Of a DNA stretch of 64,000 nt, positions 8,055 to 16,778 are shown one piece after another. Where the stretch lies: NCBI RefSeq assembly GCF_002896965.1, contig NZ_LYMM01000023.1:56057-120056 (forward strand), written 5' to 3'. How positions within the stretch are numbered: the stretch's first letter is position 1; every line of letters starts with the position of its first letter. The translations under genes and the position numbers were made by a program. This DNA is from Novosphingobium guangzhouense. GTDB taxonomy: Bacteria; Pseudomonadota; Alphaproteobacteria; Sphingomonadales; Sphingomonadaceae. A model generated the notes under the pieces. It saw only the letters and a program-made list of their open reading frames with translations, made no database searches and was not told where the DNA came from.

Positions 8055-10286
8055 TCAGAATCCCGCGCCGAGCGTGACGCCGAAGGTGCGGGGCCGGATC
8101 ACACCGACACCCGCCGCGCCGTTGGGCAGGGCGCCGCTGTAATCGGCGCTGGTGAGGCCGCGCACGTCGGCAAGGTTCTTCGCATAAAGTTCGACCGAGA
8201 ATTGACCGAAGTCGACGCCTGCGCGCAAGTCGATAACCTCGTAGCTGGGCAGGGTCATCTGCCGGTCGAAGGTCGCGAGGTACGCGGGCGAATAATTACC
8301 GCTCTGCTTGCCGAGCAGTCGGATCGACCCGCCGACGAAGGCGGTGGCATCGTTGCCCATGGACCATTCGTAGTCGCCGTTTAGGGCGACGGTCCACTTG
8401 GGCACGAAGGGCAGCGCGTCGCCCTTGCGGCCGCCCACCGCGATGGGATCGGTATCGTCAGTGAGACGTGCGTCGGTGTAGGCCCCGTTAAGCGATACGG
8501 TGAGCCCAGCCTCCGGACGCATCGTAGCGGTAAACTCGACTCCGTCGCTCTTGGCCGAACCGCCATTTGTGTTGACGCCGTAATCGTTGATGACTGCGTA
8601 AAGCTGCACGTCCTTCCAGTCGATGTGGAAGGCGGCAACGTCGATCGAGAAGCTGCGGTCGGCGGTTTCGGCCTTCAAGCCGACCTCGTAGCTGATGAGC
8701 GAGTCGGAATCGTAAGTGGACGGTGTCCCCGCAGGTGCGCCCGGCGGCAGCAGGTTGGGGCCGCCGGGGCGGAACCCCTTGGCGGCGCGGGCATAGATGG
8801 CCGTGTGGTCATTAATCTTGAACTTGGGCGCGACCGACCAGGTGAACACGTCTTCGGATGACTTTGCGTTCAAGGCTTCGGGCGCCAGCAACCCGGTCCC
8901 GCCTTGCGAGGCGCTTTGCGCGTTGTGACTGTACCGGCCGCCGAAAGTCAGGTCGAACTGTTCGCCAAAGTGCAGGGTGCCGTTGGCGAAACCGGCGAAT
9001 TCCTCATACTTCGAGCGCAGGAAGATGTCGGCAAGCAGGGGAAAGCCCGCCATCGGCGTGGTCGTGCCGGCATCGTAGGCTTCCAGCAGTTGCAGGATCG
9101 CCCCTTTTTCGTGCGTATAATAGCCCCCAACCATCCAGTCGAACATGCTCTCGCCGCTGGAGGAGAGCCGCACTTCCTGCGTGACCCGCTCTACGTTGGT
9201 GTGCTGCGGCATGCCGATATCGCCGAAAGCGGTGCCGGTTTCCGGATCGTAGAGCCCCAGAAGCGAGCCGTAGAGTATGGTATTGTCATCGCGCAGGTGC
9301 TGCTTGAGCGTGCTGTAGCTTGTCGACGACAGCAACTGCGCAAAGCCGAGATCCGCGCTGATCGTGCCGCTGTAAAGGCGGTAGGCGATGTTCGTGTATT
9401 CGGGCACGAACTGCGACTGGCTTAGCGTGCCATAGAGCGGCTTCAGGGTCTGCGGGTCGGCCTCCACCAGCGTTGAAGCATCGGTGTTGAGGTTCTGGAG
9501 CACTGCGGTCAGTCGTATCGAGAACGCATCGCTCGGCTTGAACTGGGTGGAGATGCGCCCGCCGTAGCTTTTACTGTCGTTGATGTTCTTCTGGACATCG
9601 GAGCCGCCGGTGCCGATCGAATCGATGAACCCGCCATAGCTGCGATAGAATCCCGAGGCGCGGACTGCGAGACTGTCCGACAGCGGCACGTTGACCAGCG
9701 CGGAGCCCATGTAGGACGTCTTGCCGCCCTTCGCCGTCTCGGCGCTGGCGCGGGTGCGCATCTCGAAGCCGTCGGTGCTGGGCTCGTTGGTCACGAACTT
9801 GATGACGCCGCCAAGCGAACTGGCACCGTAAAGTGTTCCCTGCGGTCCGCGCAGCACTTCAAGGCGGGCCACGTCGAAAGTGTCCAGTTCGCCGGAAAGG
9901 ATCCCTGAATTGACGAGCCCGCTGGACGATCCGAACGGTGTTTCGTCGATGTAAGTGGCGACGGTTGCTGAAACGCCGCCGGTATTGATGCCGCGCATCA
10001 CCACCCGCGCTTCGCCCGGATTGCTTTGCGAGACCTGCAGGCCGGGTATCAGCTTCAGGTAATCCTGGAAGGTGATCGCCTGATTACGCTCCAGCGTCTC
10101 ACCGCCGATGACCGATACGGATTGGGGAACGTCGAGCAACGCCTGTTCGCGCTTCTGCGCGGTGACCACGATCTCCTCGGCGGCGCGAGGGCCATCGGGC
10201 GCATCGTCGTCCGCTCGGGCAGAGGTGGCGACCAGCAGAGCGGCCATGCTGGCCGAGATCGACAAGGCGAGCCGAAGTGTCCTCAT
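8055..10286 (-). CDS. TonB-dependent outer-membrane receptor
   Basis: The protein has 743 residues and a signal peptide ending near TSARA. A TonB-box-like stretch EEIVVTAQKREQ follows, then a plug domain (LLDVPQSVSVIGGETLE..., LRGPQGTLYGASSLGG near residues 45-160) and a long beta-barrel ending in aromatic Phe (LGAGF), as outer-membrane proteins do. It imports a substrate with TonB energy. Being first in the transcript that continues into the DgcN-like, YkvI-like and serine-hydrolase genes, it most likely brings in oligopeptides or muropeptide-like compounds. The start at 10286 is preceded by GGGGGGAC. A private promoter is likely in 10287-10381, where copies of the cluster motif lie. Confidence 0.9.
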   Translation of the reverse strand: MRTLRLALSISASMAALLVATSARADDDAPDGPRAAEEIVVTAQKREQALLDVPQSVSVIGGETLERNQAITFQDYLKLIPGLQVSQSNPGEARVVMRGINTGGVSATVATYIDETPFGSSSGLVNSGILSGELDTFDVARLEVLRGPQGTLYGASSLGGVIKFVTNEPSTDGFEMRTRASAETAKGGKTSYMGSALVNVPLSDSLAVRASGFYRSYGGFIDSIGTGGSDVQKNINDSKSYGGRISTQFKPSDAFSIRLTAVLQNLNTDASTLVEADPQTLKPLYGTLSQSQFVPEYTNIAYRLYSGTISADLGFAQLLSSTSYSTLKQHLRDDNTILYGSLLGLYDPETGTAFGDIGMPQHTNVERVTQEVRLSSSGESMFDWMVGGYYTHEKGAILQLLEAYDAGTTTPMAGFPLLADIFLRSKYEEFAGFANGTLHFGEQFDLTFGGRYSHNAQSASQGGTGLLAPEALNAKSSEDVFTWSVAPKFKINDHTAIYARAAKGFRPGGPNLLPPGAPAGTPSTYDSDSLISYEVGLKAETADRSFSIDVAAFHIDWKDVQLYAVINDYGVNTNGGSAKSDGVEFTATMRPEAGLTVSLNGAYTDARLTDDTDPIAVGGRKGDALPFVPKWTVALNGDYEWSMGNDATAFVGGSIRLLGKQSGNYSPAYLATFDRQMTLPSYEVIDLRAGVDFGQFSVELYAKNLADVRGLTSADYSGALPNGAAGVGVIRPRTFGVTLGAGF

Positions 10287-10367
10287 TGGTGTGTCCCCCC
10301 TATGGAACCTATGCGATCCTCACTACCCGGACGGTGCTGGATCGATCTTGATGTGAAAATATTGTCT

Positions 10368-10390
10368 CAATCAGAAAAATGTCAATCGGA
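10368..10390 (-). promoter_or_regulatory. Candidate operator of the TonB/DgcN transcript
   Basis: Read on the minus strand, this stretch holds TTCTGATTG (10368-10376) and the related TCCGATTG (10383-10390), 15 bases apart, about 90 bases upstream of the receptor start. TTCTGATTGG also occurs at 14733-14742, at the other promoter of the cluster. The second copy overlaps the last codons of the POT transporter gene. Binding by the XRE-cupin regulator encoded at 14796 is inferred. Confidence 0.45.
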
Positions 10391-11653
10391 TTCGCGGCAT
10401 GTCTGCCCGAATGTGCCAGCGTACCCATCGATCAGTTGCAGCATCAGCGCAGCGGCTCCGGCGATTGCGGCAAGCAGCAGGAAATAGGCGGAATGCGCCA
10501 TGTCGCTCCACAAGGTCCCGACGAGCCCCGCAAACAGGCTGCCCGCGAAGGTCGCCAGATACCAGGCGGCAACCGTCGTCGCACCGAGGCCCTCCGGCGC
10601 CAGGCGGGCGAAGAGACCAAGGCCGGTGGGCAGAATGAAGAGTTCGCCGAAGGTAAGGATCGCGAAGAAAAGCGCCAGCCAGAGCCAGTGAGCCGGGGTT
10701 CCAGCGGTTTCCAGCGCGGCCAGCAGCACATATGCGCCGCCGACCACAAGCGCGCCGAGCGCCATCTTGCGCGCCGGTCGTTCAATGCGTCCTGCCTCGG
10801 CGCGACGGCGCCACCAGGCGAGCAGCGGGGGTGTCATCAGCATGACCAGCAGCGGGTTGAGCGACTGGAACCAGGTCATCGGGATCGTTGCCGCTCCGGC
10901 GTGCCGATCGACTCCCACGTCCGCCCAGAGCGCGACGGTATTGCCCACCTGTTCGTATGCGCCGCGAAACACAGTGACCGCCAGTGCCACGGTGATGAGC
11001 AACAGCAGTGTGTGGCGGGGGAACCGGGCGCGAGGCGCGGCATGGCGCTCCACGGCCGGATGTCGCGCCTGCTCGGGCAGGTGGCGCTGGCCCCACAAGT
11101 ATATCACCAGGCCCGCCGCCATGCCGATCCCGGCCGCGCCGAAGCCCCAGTGCCATCCGTAAAGCTCACCCAGCGTTCCGCAGATCAGCGGGGCTAGAAA
11201 GCCGCCGATGTTCACCCCTACGTAGTAGACATTGTAGGCCCAGCCAACGCGCGGGTCGTCCCGTTCATAAAGGTCGTCGATCTGGCTCGGCAGGCTGGGC
11301 AGGAACAGGCCGTTGCCTACCGCGATGGTCGCCAGCGCCGGGTAGAACAGCGGCTCGAAGGTCATCATGAAATGCCCCAGCGCCATGATCGAGCCACCGG
11401 TCACGATGGCCCGTCGCTTGCCGAGGAATCGGTCAGCGATCACCCCGCCGAGGATGGGCGTGAAGTAGGCACAGGCGGTGTAGGTGCCGTAGACCAGCGA
11501 GGCATGGCCCTGGCCCAGCATCAACTGCCGGGTCATGTAGTAGACCAGCAGCGCACGCATGCCGTAGTAGGAGAACTGTTCCCACATATTGGTGAGGAAC
11601 AGGACTGTCAGGCCCTTTGGCTGGCCAAACCAGGTGCCCCCGCTCTTGGTCAT
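10382..11653 (-). CDS. POT/PTR-family peptide transporter (MFS)
   Basis: The protein has 423 residues and about 12 membrane segments. The N-terminal region shows the proton-dependent oligopeptide transporter signature: NMWEQFSYYGMRALLVYY, which carries the ExxER-like first-helix element in altered form (EQFSYYG), then YTACAYFTPILGGVIADRFLG. Members carry di- and tripeptides into the cytoplasm with protons. The start at 11653 overlaps the stop of the DgcA-like gene by ATGA. The open frame upstream of it is the antisense of that gene and has no leader character. It is last in the transcript 14666-10382. The sequence is shorter than the typical 450-500 residues. Confidence 0.87.
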   Translation of the reverse strand: MTKSGGTWFGQPKGLTVLFLTNMWEQFSYYGMRALLVYYMTRQLMLGQGHASLVYGTYTACAYFTPILGGVIADRFLGKRRAIVTGGSIMALGHFMMTFEPLFYPALATIAVGNGLFLPSLPSQIDDLYERDDPRVGWAYNVYYVGVNIGGFLAPLICGTLGELYGWHWGFGAAGIGMAAGLVIYLWGQRHLPEQARHPAVERHAAPRARFPRHTLLLLITVALAVTVFRGAYEQVGNTVALWADVGVDRHAGAATIPMTWFQSLNPLLVMLMTPPLLAWWRRRAEAGRIERPARKMALGALVVGGAYVLLAALETAGTPAHWLWLALFFAILTFGELFILPTGLGLFARLAPEGLGATTVAAWYLATFAGSLFAGLVGTLWSDMAHSAYFLLLAAIAGAAALMLQLIDGYAGTFGQTCRESD

Positions 11654-12642
11654 GCCGCGCCCGATCCCCACACTTCGGGGCCTGCGAATAGAGTGCCGTC
11701 TGCATAGACTACGGACGGGGCGCGATCTTGCGCCAGGAAAGTCGGCCCGTCGAGATCGACCAGGTCGGCGACTTGACCCAGTACGAAGCCCGGCGCGGTG
11801 GCGAGGCTTGTGCCCACCATCGTGCCCACCATTACGCCGAGCCCTAGGTCGCGCGCGGCGCTGGCCATGAGCAGCCCTTCTGTCAGCCCTCCGCACTTGT
11901 CGAGCTTGATGTTGACCACATCGAAACGGCCAACAGCGCCCGCAACGTCCGTCAGCGAAACGAGGCTCTCGTCCCCGGCGATGGGCACGGGGGAGCGGAA
12001 GCCCTCCAGTTCCGCCTCAGCCCCGCGCGGCAGCGGTTGTTCAAGAAGCGCAACGCCGTGCTCGACGAGCGCCGCCGTCAGGGCTTCAAGGTCGGTGCGT
12101 GCGAAGCCCTGATTGCCATCGACGCCCAGCCACACGTCTGGTCGCGCGGCGCGGATTGCGGCCACGCGGGCGAGGTCGAGTTCAAGGTCGCCGGTCAGCT
12201 TTACCTTGATCGAGCGCGCTTGTGCATAGCTTACCGCTTTCGCCGCCATCGCCTCTGGCGTGTCCGCGCCGACCGTGAAGGTCGTGACGATGGGCCGGGG
12301 TTCAGGCAGTCCGGCAAGGGTCCAGACCGGCTTGCCCGCACGCGCGGCCTCCAGTTCCCAGAGCGCCGCGTCCACCGCATTGCGCGCGCCGCCCGGCGGC
12401 ATCGCAGCGCGCAATTCCTCCCGGCTCAAGCCCGCCTCGATAGCTGGACGCGCCGTTTCGATCGCGCCTTGCATGTGGTTGAGATCGTCGCCCAGATAAT
12501 AGACGCCCGAAGCCTCCCCGCGGCCGCGATGCTCGCCGTCCTGCAGCGTGGCCACCAGCACGTCCGCAGTCTCGAACACGTAGCCCGAGATGCGGAACGG
12601 CTCCGCCAGCCGCAGCGTCTCGGTTTCGACAACAAGGCGCAT
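11650..12642 (-). CDS. Enolase-superfamily dipeptide epimerase, DgcA-like N-acetyl-D-glutamate racemase candidate
   Basis: The protein has 330 residues and the muconate-lactonising/dipeptide-epimerase layout. The catalytic pair is K146-V-K148. The metal ligands are D175 (VDGNQG), E201 (LLEQPLP) and D224 (IAGDES), and the second catalytic lysine is K246 (NIKLDKCGG). This matches L-Ala-D/L-Glu epimerases, which include DgcA. In the cluster it would convert D-containing peptides or N-acetyl-D-glutamate to L-forms. The start at 12642 overlaps the upstream stop (ATGA), and the stop overlaps the POT gene start. The sequence alone does not separate dipeptide epimerase from N-acetyl-D-Glu racemase. 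A DgcN-type gene nearby favours the latter. Confidence 0.85.
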   Translation of the reverse strand: MRLVVETETLRLAEPFRISGYVFETADVLVATLQDGEHRGRGEASGVYYLGDDLNHMQGAIETARPAIEAGLSREELRAAMPPGGARNAVDAALWELEAARAGKPVWTLAGLPEPRPIVTTFTVGADTPEAMAAKAVSYAQARSIKVKLTGDLELDLARVAAIRAARPDVWLGVDGNQGFARTDLEALTAALVEHGVALLEQPLPRGAEAELEGFRSPVPIAGDESLVSLTDVAGAVGRFDVVNIKLDKCGGLTEGLLMASAARDLGLGVMVGTMVGTSLATAPGFVLGQVADLVDLDGPTFLAQDRAPSVVYADGTLFAGPEVWGSGAA

Positions 12643-14666
12643 CAGTAGTTCACCGAGAGCGCCAGAAGGTGGAACGCCAGCGCCACATAGAGCACCACGA
12701 TCGCGGCCAGCAGGACCAGCGTGCTCCACAGCTTTGCGGTCCAGTGCCGCCCGTCGCGCCAGGTCAGCCATGCATTCCACCCAGCGACGATGACGGTGCC
12801 GAAGAAGGCGACGATGCCTGCAGCCTTCAGGCTCCACAGCATCCAGTCGTTGCCGCTGCTGAGCATATCGAGATCCGAGAACATCGCGATGATGAGCCCG
12901 GCCCAGCCGCCGATCGTCGCCAGCGTCAGAAGAGCCATGAACCGTGTCGCCCGGTAGGCCGTGCGGGCTTGGCCTTCTACCTTGAGCGATGCGGCGAAGC
13001 GCCAGCGGGCGAAGGCGGTCACCGGCCACGACAGCAAGGTCAGCAGCAGCACCGCAAGGCTCGCGTATACGGCGGGCAGAATCCAGGCAGAAGAGCGCGA
13101 TGCGGGCACTCGATCGTACACCGTGAAGGGCGAGATCATGTCGAAGCTCCAGCGCACGACCTTGCCATCAACGACCTGCGCGGCGAGGCGATCGTGCCCG
13201 AAACGGGCGCGCCAGACGAAGGGGGAGATTTCGTCCCACTTCTGCGGAGCGCCGCCGGGGCCCGTCAGCGCAGGCACCAGCAGGCCGCCGCCTTCGTCCA
13301 CGGTCACTTCGGTCTGACCGAACAGGTTGAGCACGTCGACAAAGTTCGAATGGCCGCGACGGCTGGCGTCCCACAGGCCGGTCATCATCCGGGCGTGCTC
13401 GGCGGCGGTCTTCGCATCGACGCGGCCGTCCCTGCCGGTGGCGGGGAAGTAGCGGTCGGCAAAATCCTGGAACATCTGGCTGCGCACAAGATGCGCTCCG
13501 CCTTCCTTGCCGGCGCTGTTGAACGAGACGTAGAAGCCCACGCCTTCGCGCATGAAGAGGTGCAGCGAAGTGTGGAAATTCTCGGTATCGCCAAGATGCG
13601 CAATGACCTGACGGCCGTTGATGTTGGTTTCGAAGAAACCGAGTTCCATGCGGTTCAGCGGTGGGATCAGCGACGCGGGGTTGACCTTGTCGAGCGGGCT
13701 GTCGTGCATCATGGCCGCGGTTTCCGGGCGCAGGATGCCGCGCCCTTCATCGAGATTGGCAATCATGAACTTCGCCATGTCGAGCCCTGATGCCGAGAGC
13801 GACCCGGCGGGAGCGGGCACGACCACTTCGAAGGGATCCGCAGGCCGGGAGGCGCGCGGATAGCCGATCGCTGCCAGCGGGCGCAGGGCAGGCTGGAGCG
13901 GCTGACGGAAGCTGGCGGTCTTCATATCGAGCGGCTTGAAGATGCGCGCCTCGACATAGTCGTCGAACGGCATGCCCGAAACGCGCTGCACAACGTAACC
14001 GGCCAGGGTGGTCGCCCAATTGGAATAGGCGGGCGTGGTGCCGGCATCGAAGATGCGTTCCGGCACCCAGCGCTTGAGGTAGACGTCGATCGGGATCGCG
14101 CCGTCCTGTCGATAGGTGATGAGATCCTTCATCGCCTCTTCGAAGCCAGCGGTATGCGTCATGATCTGGCGCATCGTCACGGGCTTGCCGTTGCGGGCCG
14201 GGATCCTGAAGTCGAGGTAGGTGTTCACATCGGCGTCGAGGTCGACCTTTCCGGCTTCGACCTGCTGCATTACCGCCGTCCACGTCACCAGCTTAGAGAC
14301 TGAGCCCGGCCGGAACAGCGTGCTGGCGGGATCGACCGGCTTACGCTTTGCAATATCGGCATAGCCGTAGCCGCGCGCGGCAATGATCTGGCCATCCTTC
14401 ACGACCGTCACCACCGCGCCTGCAATGTCGTTGCTGTGAAGCGCGAAAGGTACGTAGCCGTCGAGCCACGGGTCCAGGTCGGCTGCCGTCAGGTCACCTG
14501 CCGCTGCCAGCTTCACCGGATTCGCAAGGGCAGGGGAGGGTGCGCCGGGCGATGGCGCGCTTGGTACTTGCGCCCATGCCACGCCGCCCGCTGCCAGCAA
14601 TGCTGCCGCAGCTACCCCCTTTGATCGTCTGGAAATTCGCGACCAGAATGATCCCGCTTGCCCCAT
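12642..14666 (-). CDS. Serine hydrolase (beta-lactamase fold) with C-terminal membrane segments
   Basis: The protein has 674 residues. An N-terminal export signal (GVAAAALLAAGGVAWAQ) leads into a class C beta-lactamase/D-aminopeptidase-like domain with S122-V-S-K125 and Y214-S-N216. A later H-L-G (AHLGD) stands for the usual HxG. After about residue 500 come roughly four or five hydrophobic segments, so the catalytic domain is tethered to the inner membrane on the periplasmic side. The start at 14666 is supported by AAGGA at good spacing. An ATG at 14684 has GGGGGAG too close. It is first in the minus-strand transcript, divergent from the XRE-cupin regulator. The substrate is probably D-residue peptides, by context. 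Confidence 0.83.
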   Translation of the reverse strand: MGQAGSFWSRISRRSKGVAAAALLAAGGVAWAQVPSAPSPGAPSPALANPVKLAAAGDLTAADLDPWLDGYVPFALHSNDIAGAVVTVVKDGQIIAARGYGYADIAKRKPVDPASTLFRPGSVSKLVTWTAVMQQVEAGKVDLDADVNTYLDFRIPARNGKPVTMRQIMTHTAGFEEAMKDLITYRQDGAIPIDVYLKRWVPERIFDAGTTPAYSNWATTLAGYVVQRVSGMPFDDYVEARIFKPLDMKTASFRQPLQPALRPLAAIGYPRASRPADPFEVVVPAPAGSLSASGLDMAKFMIANLDEGRGILRPETAAMMHDSPLDKVNPASLIPPLNRMELGFFETNINGRQVIAHLGDTENFHTSLHLFMREGVGFYVSFNSAGKEGGAHLVRSQMFQDFADRYFPATGRDGRVDAKTAAEHARMMTGLWDASRRGHSNFVDVLNLFGQTEVTVDEGGGLLVPALTGPGGAPQKWDEISPFVWRARFGHDRLAAQVVDGKVVRWSFDMISPFTVYDRVPASRSSAWILPAVYASLAVLLLTLLSWPVTAFARWRFAASLKVEGQARTAYRATRFMALLTLATIGGWAGLIIAMFSDLDMLSSGNDWMLWSLKAAGIVAFFGTVIVAGWNAWLTWRDGRHWTAKLWSTLVLLAAIVVLYVALAFHLLALSVNY

Positions 14667-14732
14667 TGCCCTGTCCTTTCGCATCTCCCCCGTTGCGCCC
14701 CGGGCTAGGGGGCGATAACGTGGGGAAAGGTG

Positions 14733-14762
14733 TTCTGATTGGGACGATGTTATCCTGATTGG
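14733..14762. promoter_or_regulatory. Direct repeat, candidate XRE-cupin operator
   Basis: TTCTGATTGG (14733-14742) and TCCTGATTGG (14753-14762) repeat with a period of exactly 20 bases, two helical turns, between the divergent serine-hydrolase and regulator genes. The placement suits a site that controls both directions. The motif recurs at 10368-10376. Confidence 0.55.
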
Positions 14763-14795
14763 AAAATTCGTCAATGGTGCTGAAAGGAATGCCGG

Positions 14796-15488
14796 GTGCC
14801 GACCTCACCGCCGACTTTGGGAGCACTGCTTCGCGGCCTTCGCGCAAGGGAAGGCTGGACACTGAAAGAAATGAGCCAGCGCAGCGGCATTCCCGTATCC
14901 ACGCTGTCCAAAATCGAACATGATCGGCTTACGCTGACTTATGACAAGCTTCAGTCGCTCGGCCAAAGACTGGGCCTGCGCATGGCAGAACTGTTCGCTG
15001 AACCCGGTGAGGATGCAGCCCAGCCGGTTACCGCGCGCCGCAGCCTTGGGGACCTTGCAAGCTCGGTACGGGTCGAGACCGCGAACTACGATTATTACTA
15101 TCTTTGTACTGAGCTGCGGCGAAAGCGGATGATCCCGGTGGTCACGAAGATCCGCGCCCGCTCGGCCGAACAGTTTGGCGAACTTGTGCGCCATTCCGGC
15201 GAGGAGTTCATCTACGTCCTCAGCGGCAGCATCGTGGTTGAGACAGAATTCTACGATCCGGTCACTCTGGAGGCCGGGCAGTCGCTTTACATCGATTCCA
15301 GCATGGGCCACGCATATCTCGCCGCACAAGGCTGTGACGAGGCCGAAGTGCTGGGCGTCATGTCCAGCGCGGACGATACGCTGATGGAAGCGATGCTCCA
15401 CATCCACGAGGAGCAGCGGTTGAGCACCGCTCCTGCCAACGAAGATACACCGCAAGTGGCGCGCCGCCGCGCGAAAGGACCCCGATGA
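14796..15488 (+). CDS. XRE-family regulator with C-terminal cupin domain
   Basis: The protein has 230 residues. A helix-turn-helix of the Cro/CI (XRE) type covers about residues 9-63 (LKEMSQRSGIPVSTLSKIE). A small cupin sensor domain covers about 110-185 (SGEEFIYVLSGSIVVETEF, GQSLYIDSSMGHAYLA). The start is GTG at 14796, behind AAAGGA at 14783-14788. ATG codons at 14774 and 14789 are out of frame. Such regulators (PuuR-like architecture) sense small metabolites and often repress amine or amino-acid catabolism. It is divergent from the D-peptide operon, and its stop overlaps the start of the M19 dipeptidase (ATGA), so it probably governs both. The ligand is unknown. Confidence 0.88.
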   Translation: MPTSPPTLGALLRGLRAREGWTLKEMSQRSGIPVSTLSKIEHDRLTLTYDKLQSLGQRLGLRMAELFAEPGEDAAQPVTARRSLGDLASSVRVETANYDYYYLCTELRRKRMIPVVTKIRARSAEQFGELVRHSGEEFIYVLSGSIVVETEFYDPVTLEAGQSLYIDSSMGHAYLAAQGCDEAEVLGVMSSADDTLMEAMLHIHEEQRLSTAPANEDTPQVARRRAKGPR

Positions 15489-16720
15489 TCCGCCTGCCAG
15501 CTCTCGTCCTGCTTTCCACCCTTGCCGTTGCAACGCCTGCCGTCGCCGCTTCCTCTCCCCCCGATTACGCGGGCCGGGTTGAGAAGGTGCTGCGCGCGAC
15601 ACCGTTGATCGATGGTCACAACGACTGGCCAGAGGCCCTGCGCGAGAACGAGGGCGACAAGCGCTGGACGCTCGATCTGACCGACCTTTCGGCCACGCCC
15701 GGCCGCTACAACACTGACATCGTCCGGCTCCGCAAGGGCAGGGTTGGCGGGCAGTTCTGGTCTGTCTGGGTTTCGCCGGACTTGCCGGGTGACGAGCAGG
15801 TCATCCAGACGCTTGAGCAGATCGACCTGGTGCGTGCGATCGTGGCACGCTATCCGCAGACCTTTGCGCTGGCCCGCACCGCCGCTGACGTGCGCCGCGC
15901 CCATGCGTCGGGCCGCATCGCCTCGATGATCGGGGTAGAAGGGGGCGGGCAGATCGATGGAAATCTTTCGATCCTGCGTACTTACGCGGCACTGGGCGCA
16001 GGTTACCTGACCCTCACCCATTCGCGCACCATAGATTGGGCCGATTCCGCGACCGATAACCCGAAACATGGCGGGCTCACAGATTTCGGCAAGCAGGTCG
16101 TGCGCGAACTCAACCGGCTTGGCATGCTGGTTGATCTGGCCCACGTCAGCGAGGGCGTGATGCGCGATGCGATCGCAGTTTCAAGTTCGCCGGTCATCTT
16201 TTCGCACTCCAGCGCGCGGGCAGTCGATGATCATCCGCGCAACGTGTCCGACGAAGTGCTGCGTCTGCTCAAGGCCAACGGCGGCGTGGTCATGGTGAAC
16301 TACGCGTCGCCCTACGTCTCCGATGCCTATCGCCGCTGGGCGGCGGATTCGTCGGCGGAGAAGACACGTCTCAATGCGCCCCCGTTCGGCGGGCTCGACA
16401 TCGGGCAGCCGGAAAAGGCCGCTGCCGACTATGCGCAATGGCTGAAGGCGCACCCGGCGCCGCGCGTCACCCTTGGAGAAGTTGCCGACCATATCGAACA
16501 TATCTCCAAGGTTGCAGGCGTTGATCACGTTGGCATCGGTTCGGACTTTGACGGTGTCGGCAACCAGTTGCCGGAAGGGCTATCGGACGTATCGACTTAC
16601 CCGGCACTGCTTGTCGAACTGATGCGCAGGGGCTGGAGTGACGAAGACGTGGCGAAACTGGCGGGCGGAAATCTGCTGCGAGTCATGGAAGCGGCCGAGC
16701 GCGCCAGCAAGCCATCGTAG
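15485..16720 (+). CDS. Periplasmic M19 (membrane/renal-type) dipeptidase
   Basis: The protein has 411 residues and a signal peptide (AVATPAVAA). The zinc ligands of family M19 are all visible: H45 and D47 (DGHND), E152 (VEGGG), H220 (DLAHVS) and H241 (FSHSSAR), plus the DFDG motif near residue 355. Members split dipeptides and tolerate a D-residue at the C-terminal position. It is translationally coupled to the XRE-cupin regulator and faces a carboxypeptidase gene. It fits as the step that cuts L-D dipeptides in the periplasm before uptake. Confidence 0.9.
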   Translation: MIRLPALVLLSTLAVATPAVAASSPPDYAGRVEKVLRATPLIDGHNDWPEALRENEGDKRWTLDLTDLSATPGRYNTDIVRLRKGRVGGQFWSVWVSPDLPGDEQVIQTLEQIDLVRAIVARYPQTFALARTAADVRRAHASGRIASMIGVEGGGQIDGNLSILRTYAALGAGYLTLTHSRTIDWADSATDNPKHGGLTDFGKQVVRELNRLGMLVDLAHVSEGVMRDAIAVSSSPVIFSHSSARAVDDHPRNVSDEVLRLLKANGGVVMVNYASPYVSDAYRRWAADSSAEKTRLNAPPFGGLDIGQPEKAAADYAQWLKAHPAPRVTLGEVADHIEHISKVAGVDHVGIGSDFDGVGNQLPEGLSDVSTYPALLVELMRRGWSDEDVAKLAGGNLLRVMEAAERASKPS

Positions 16721-16778
16721 TATCGCTTACTCATGCGTCGTTCTTCTGCAGCCCGGCCAGTCCTCGAATTGCTCGGCT

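Noticed and set aside
12669..13790. 373-codon plus-strand open frame
   Set aside because: Antisense of the membrane-tethered serine hydrolase. It has no ribosome site and is rich in His and Arg.
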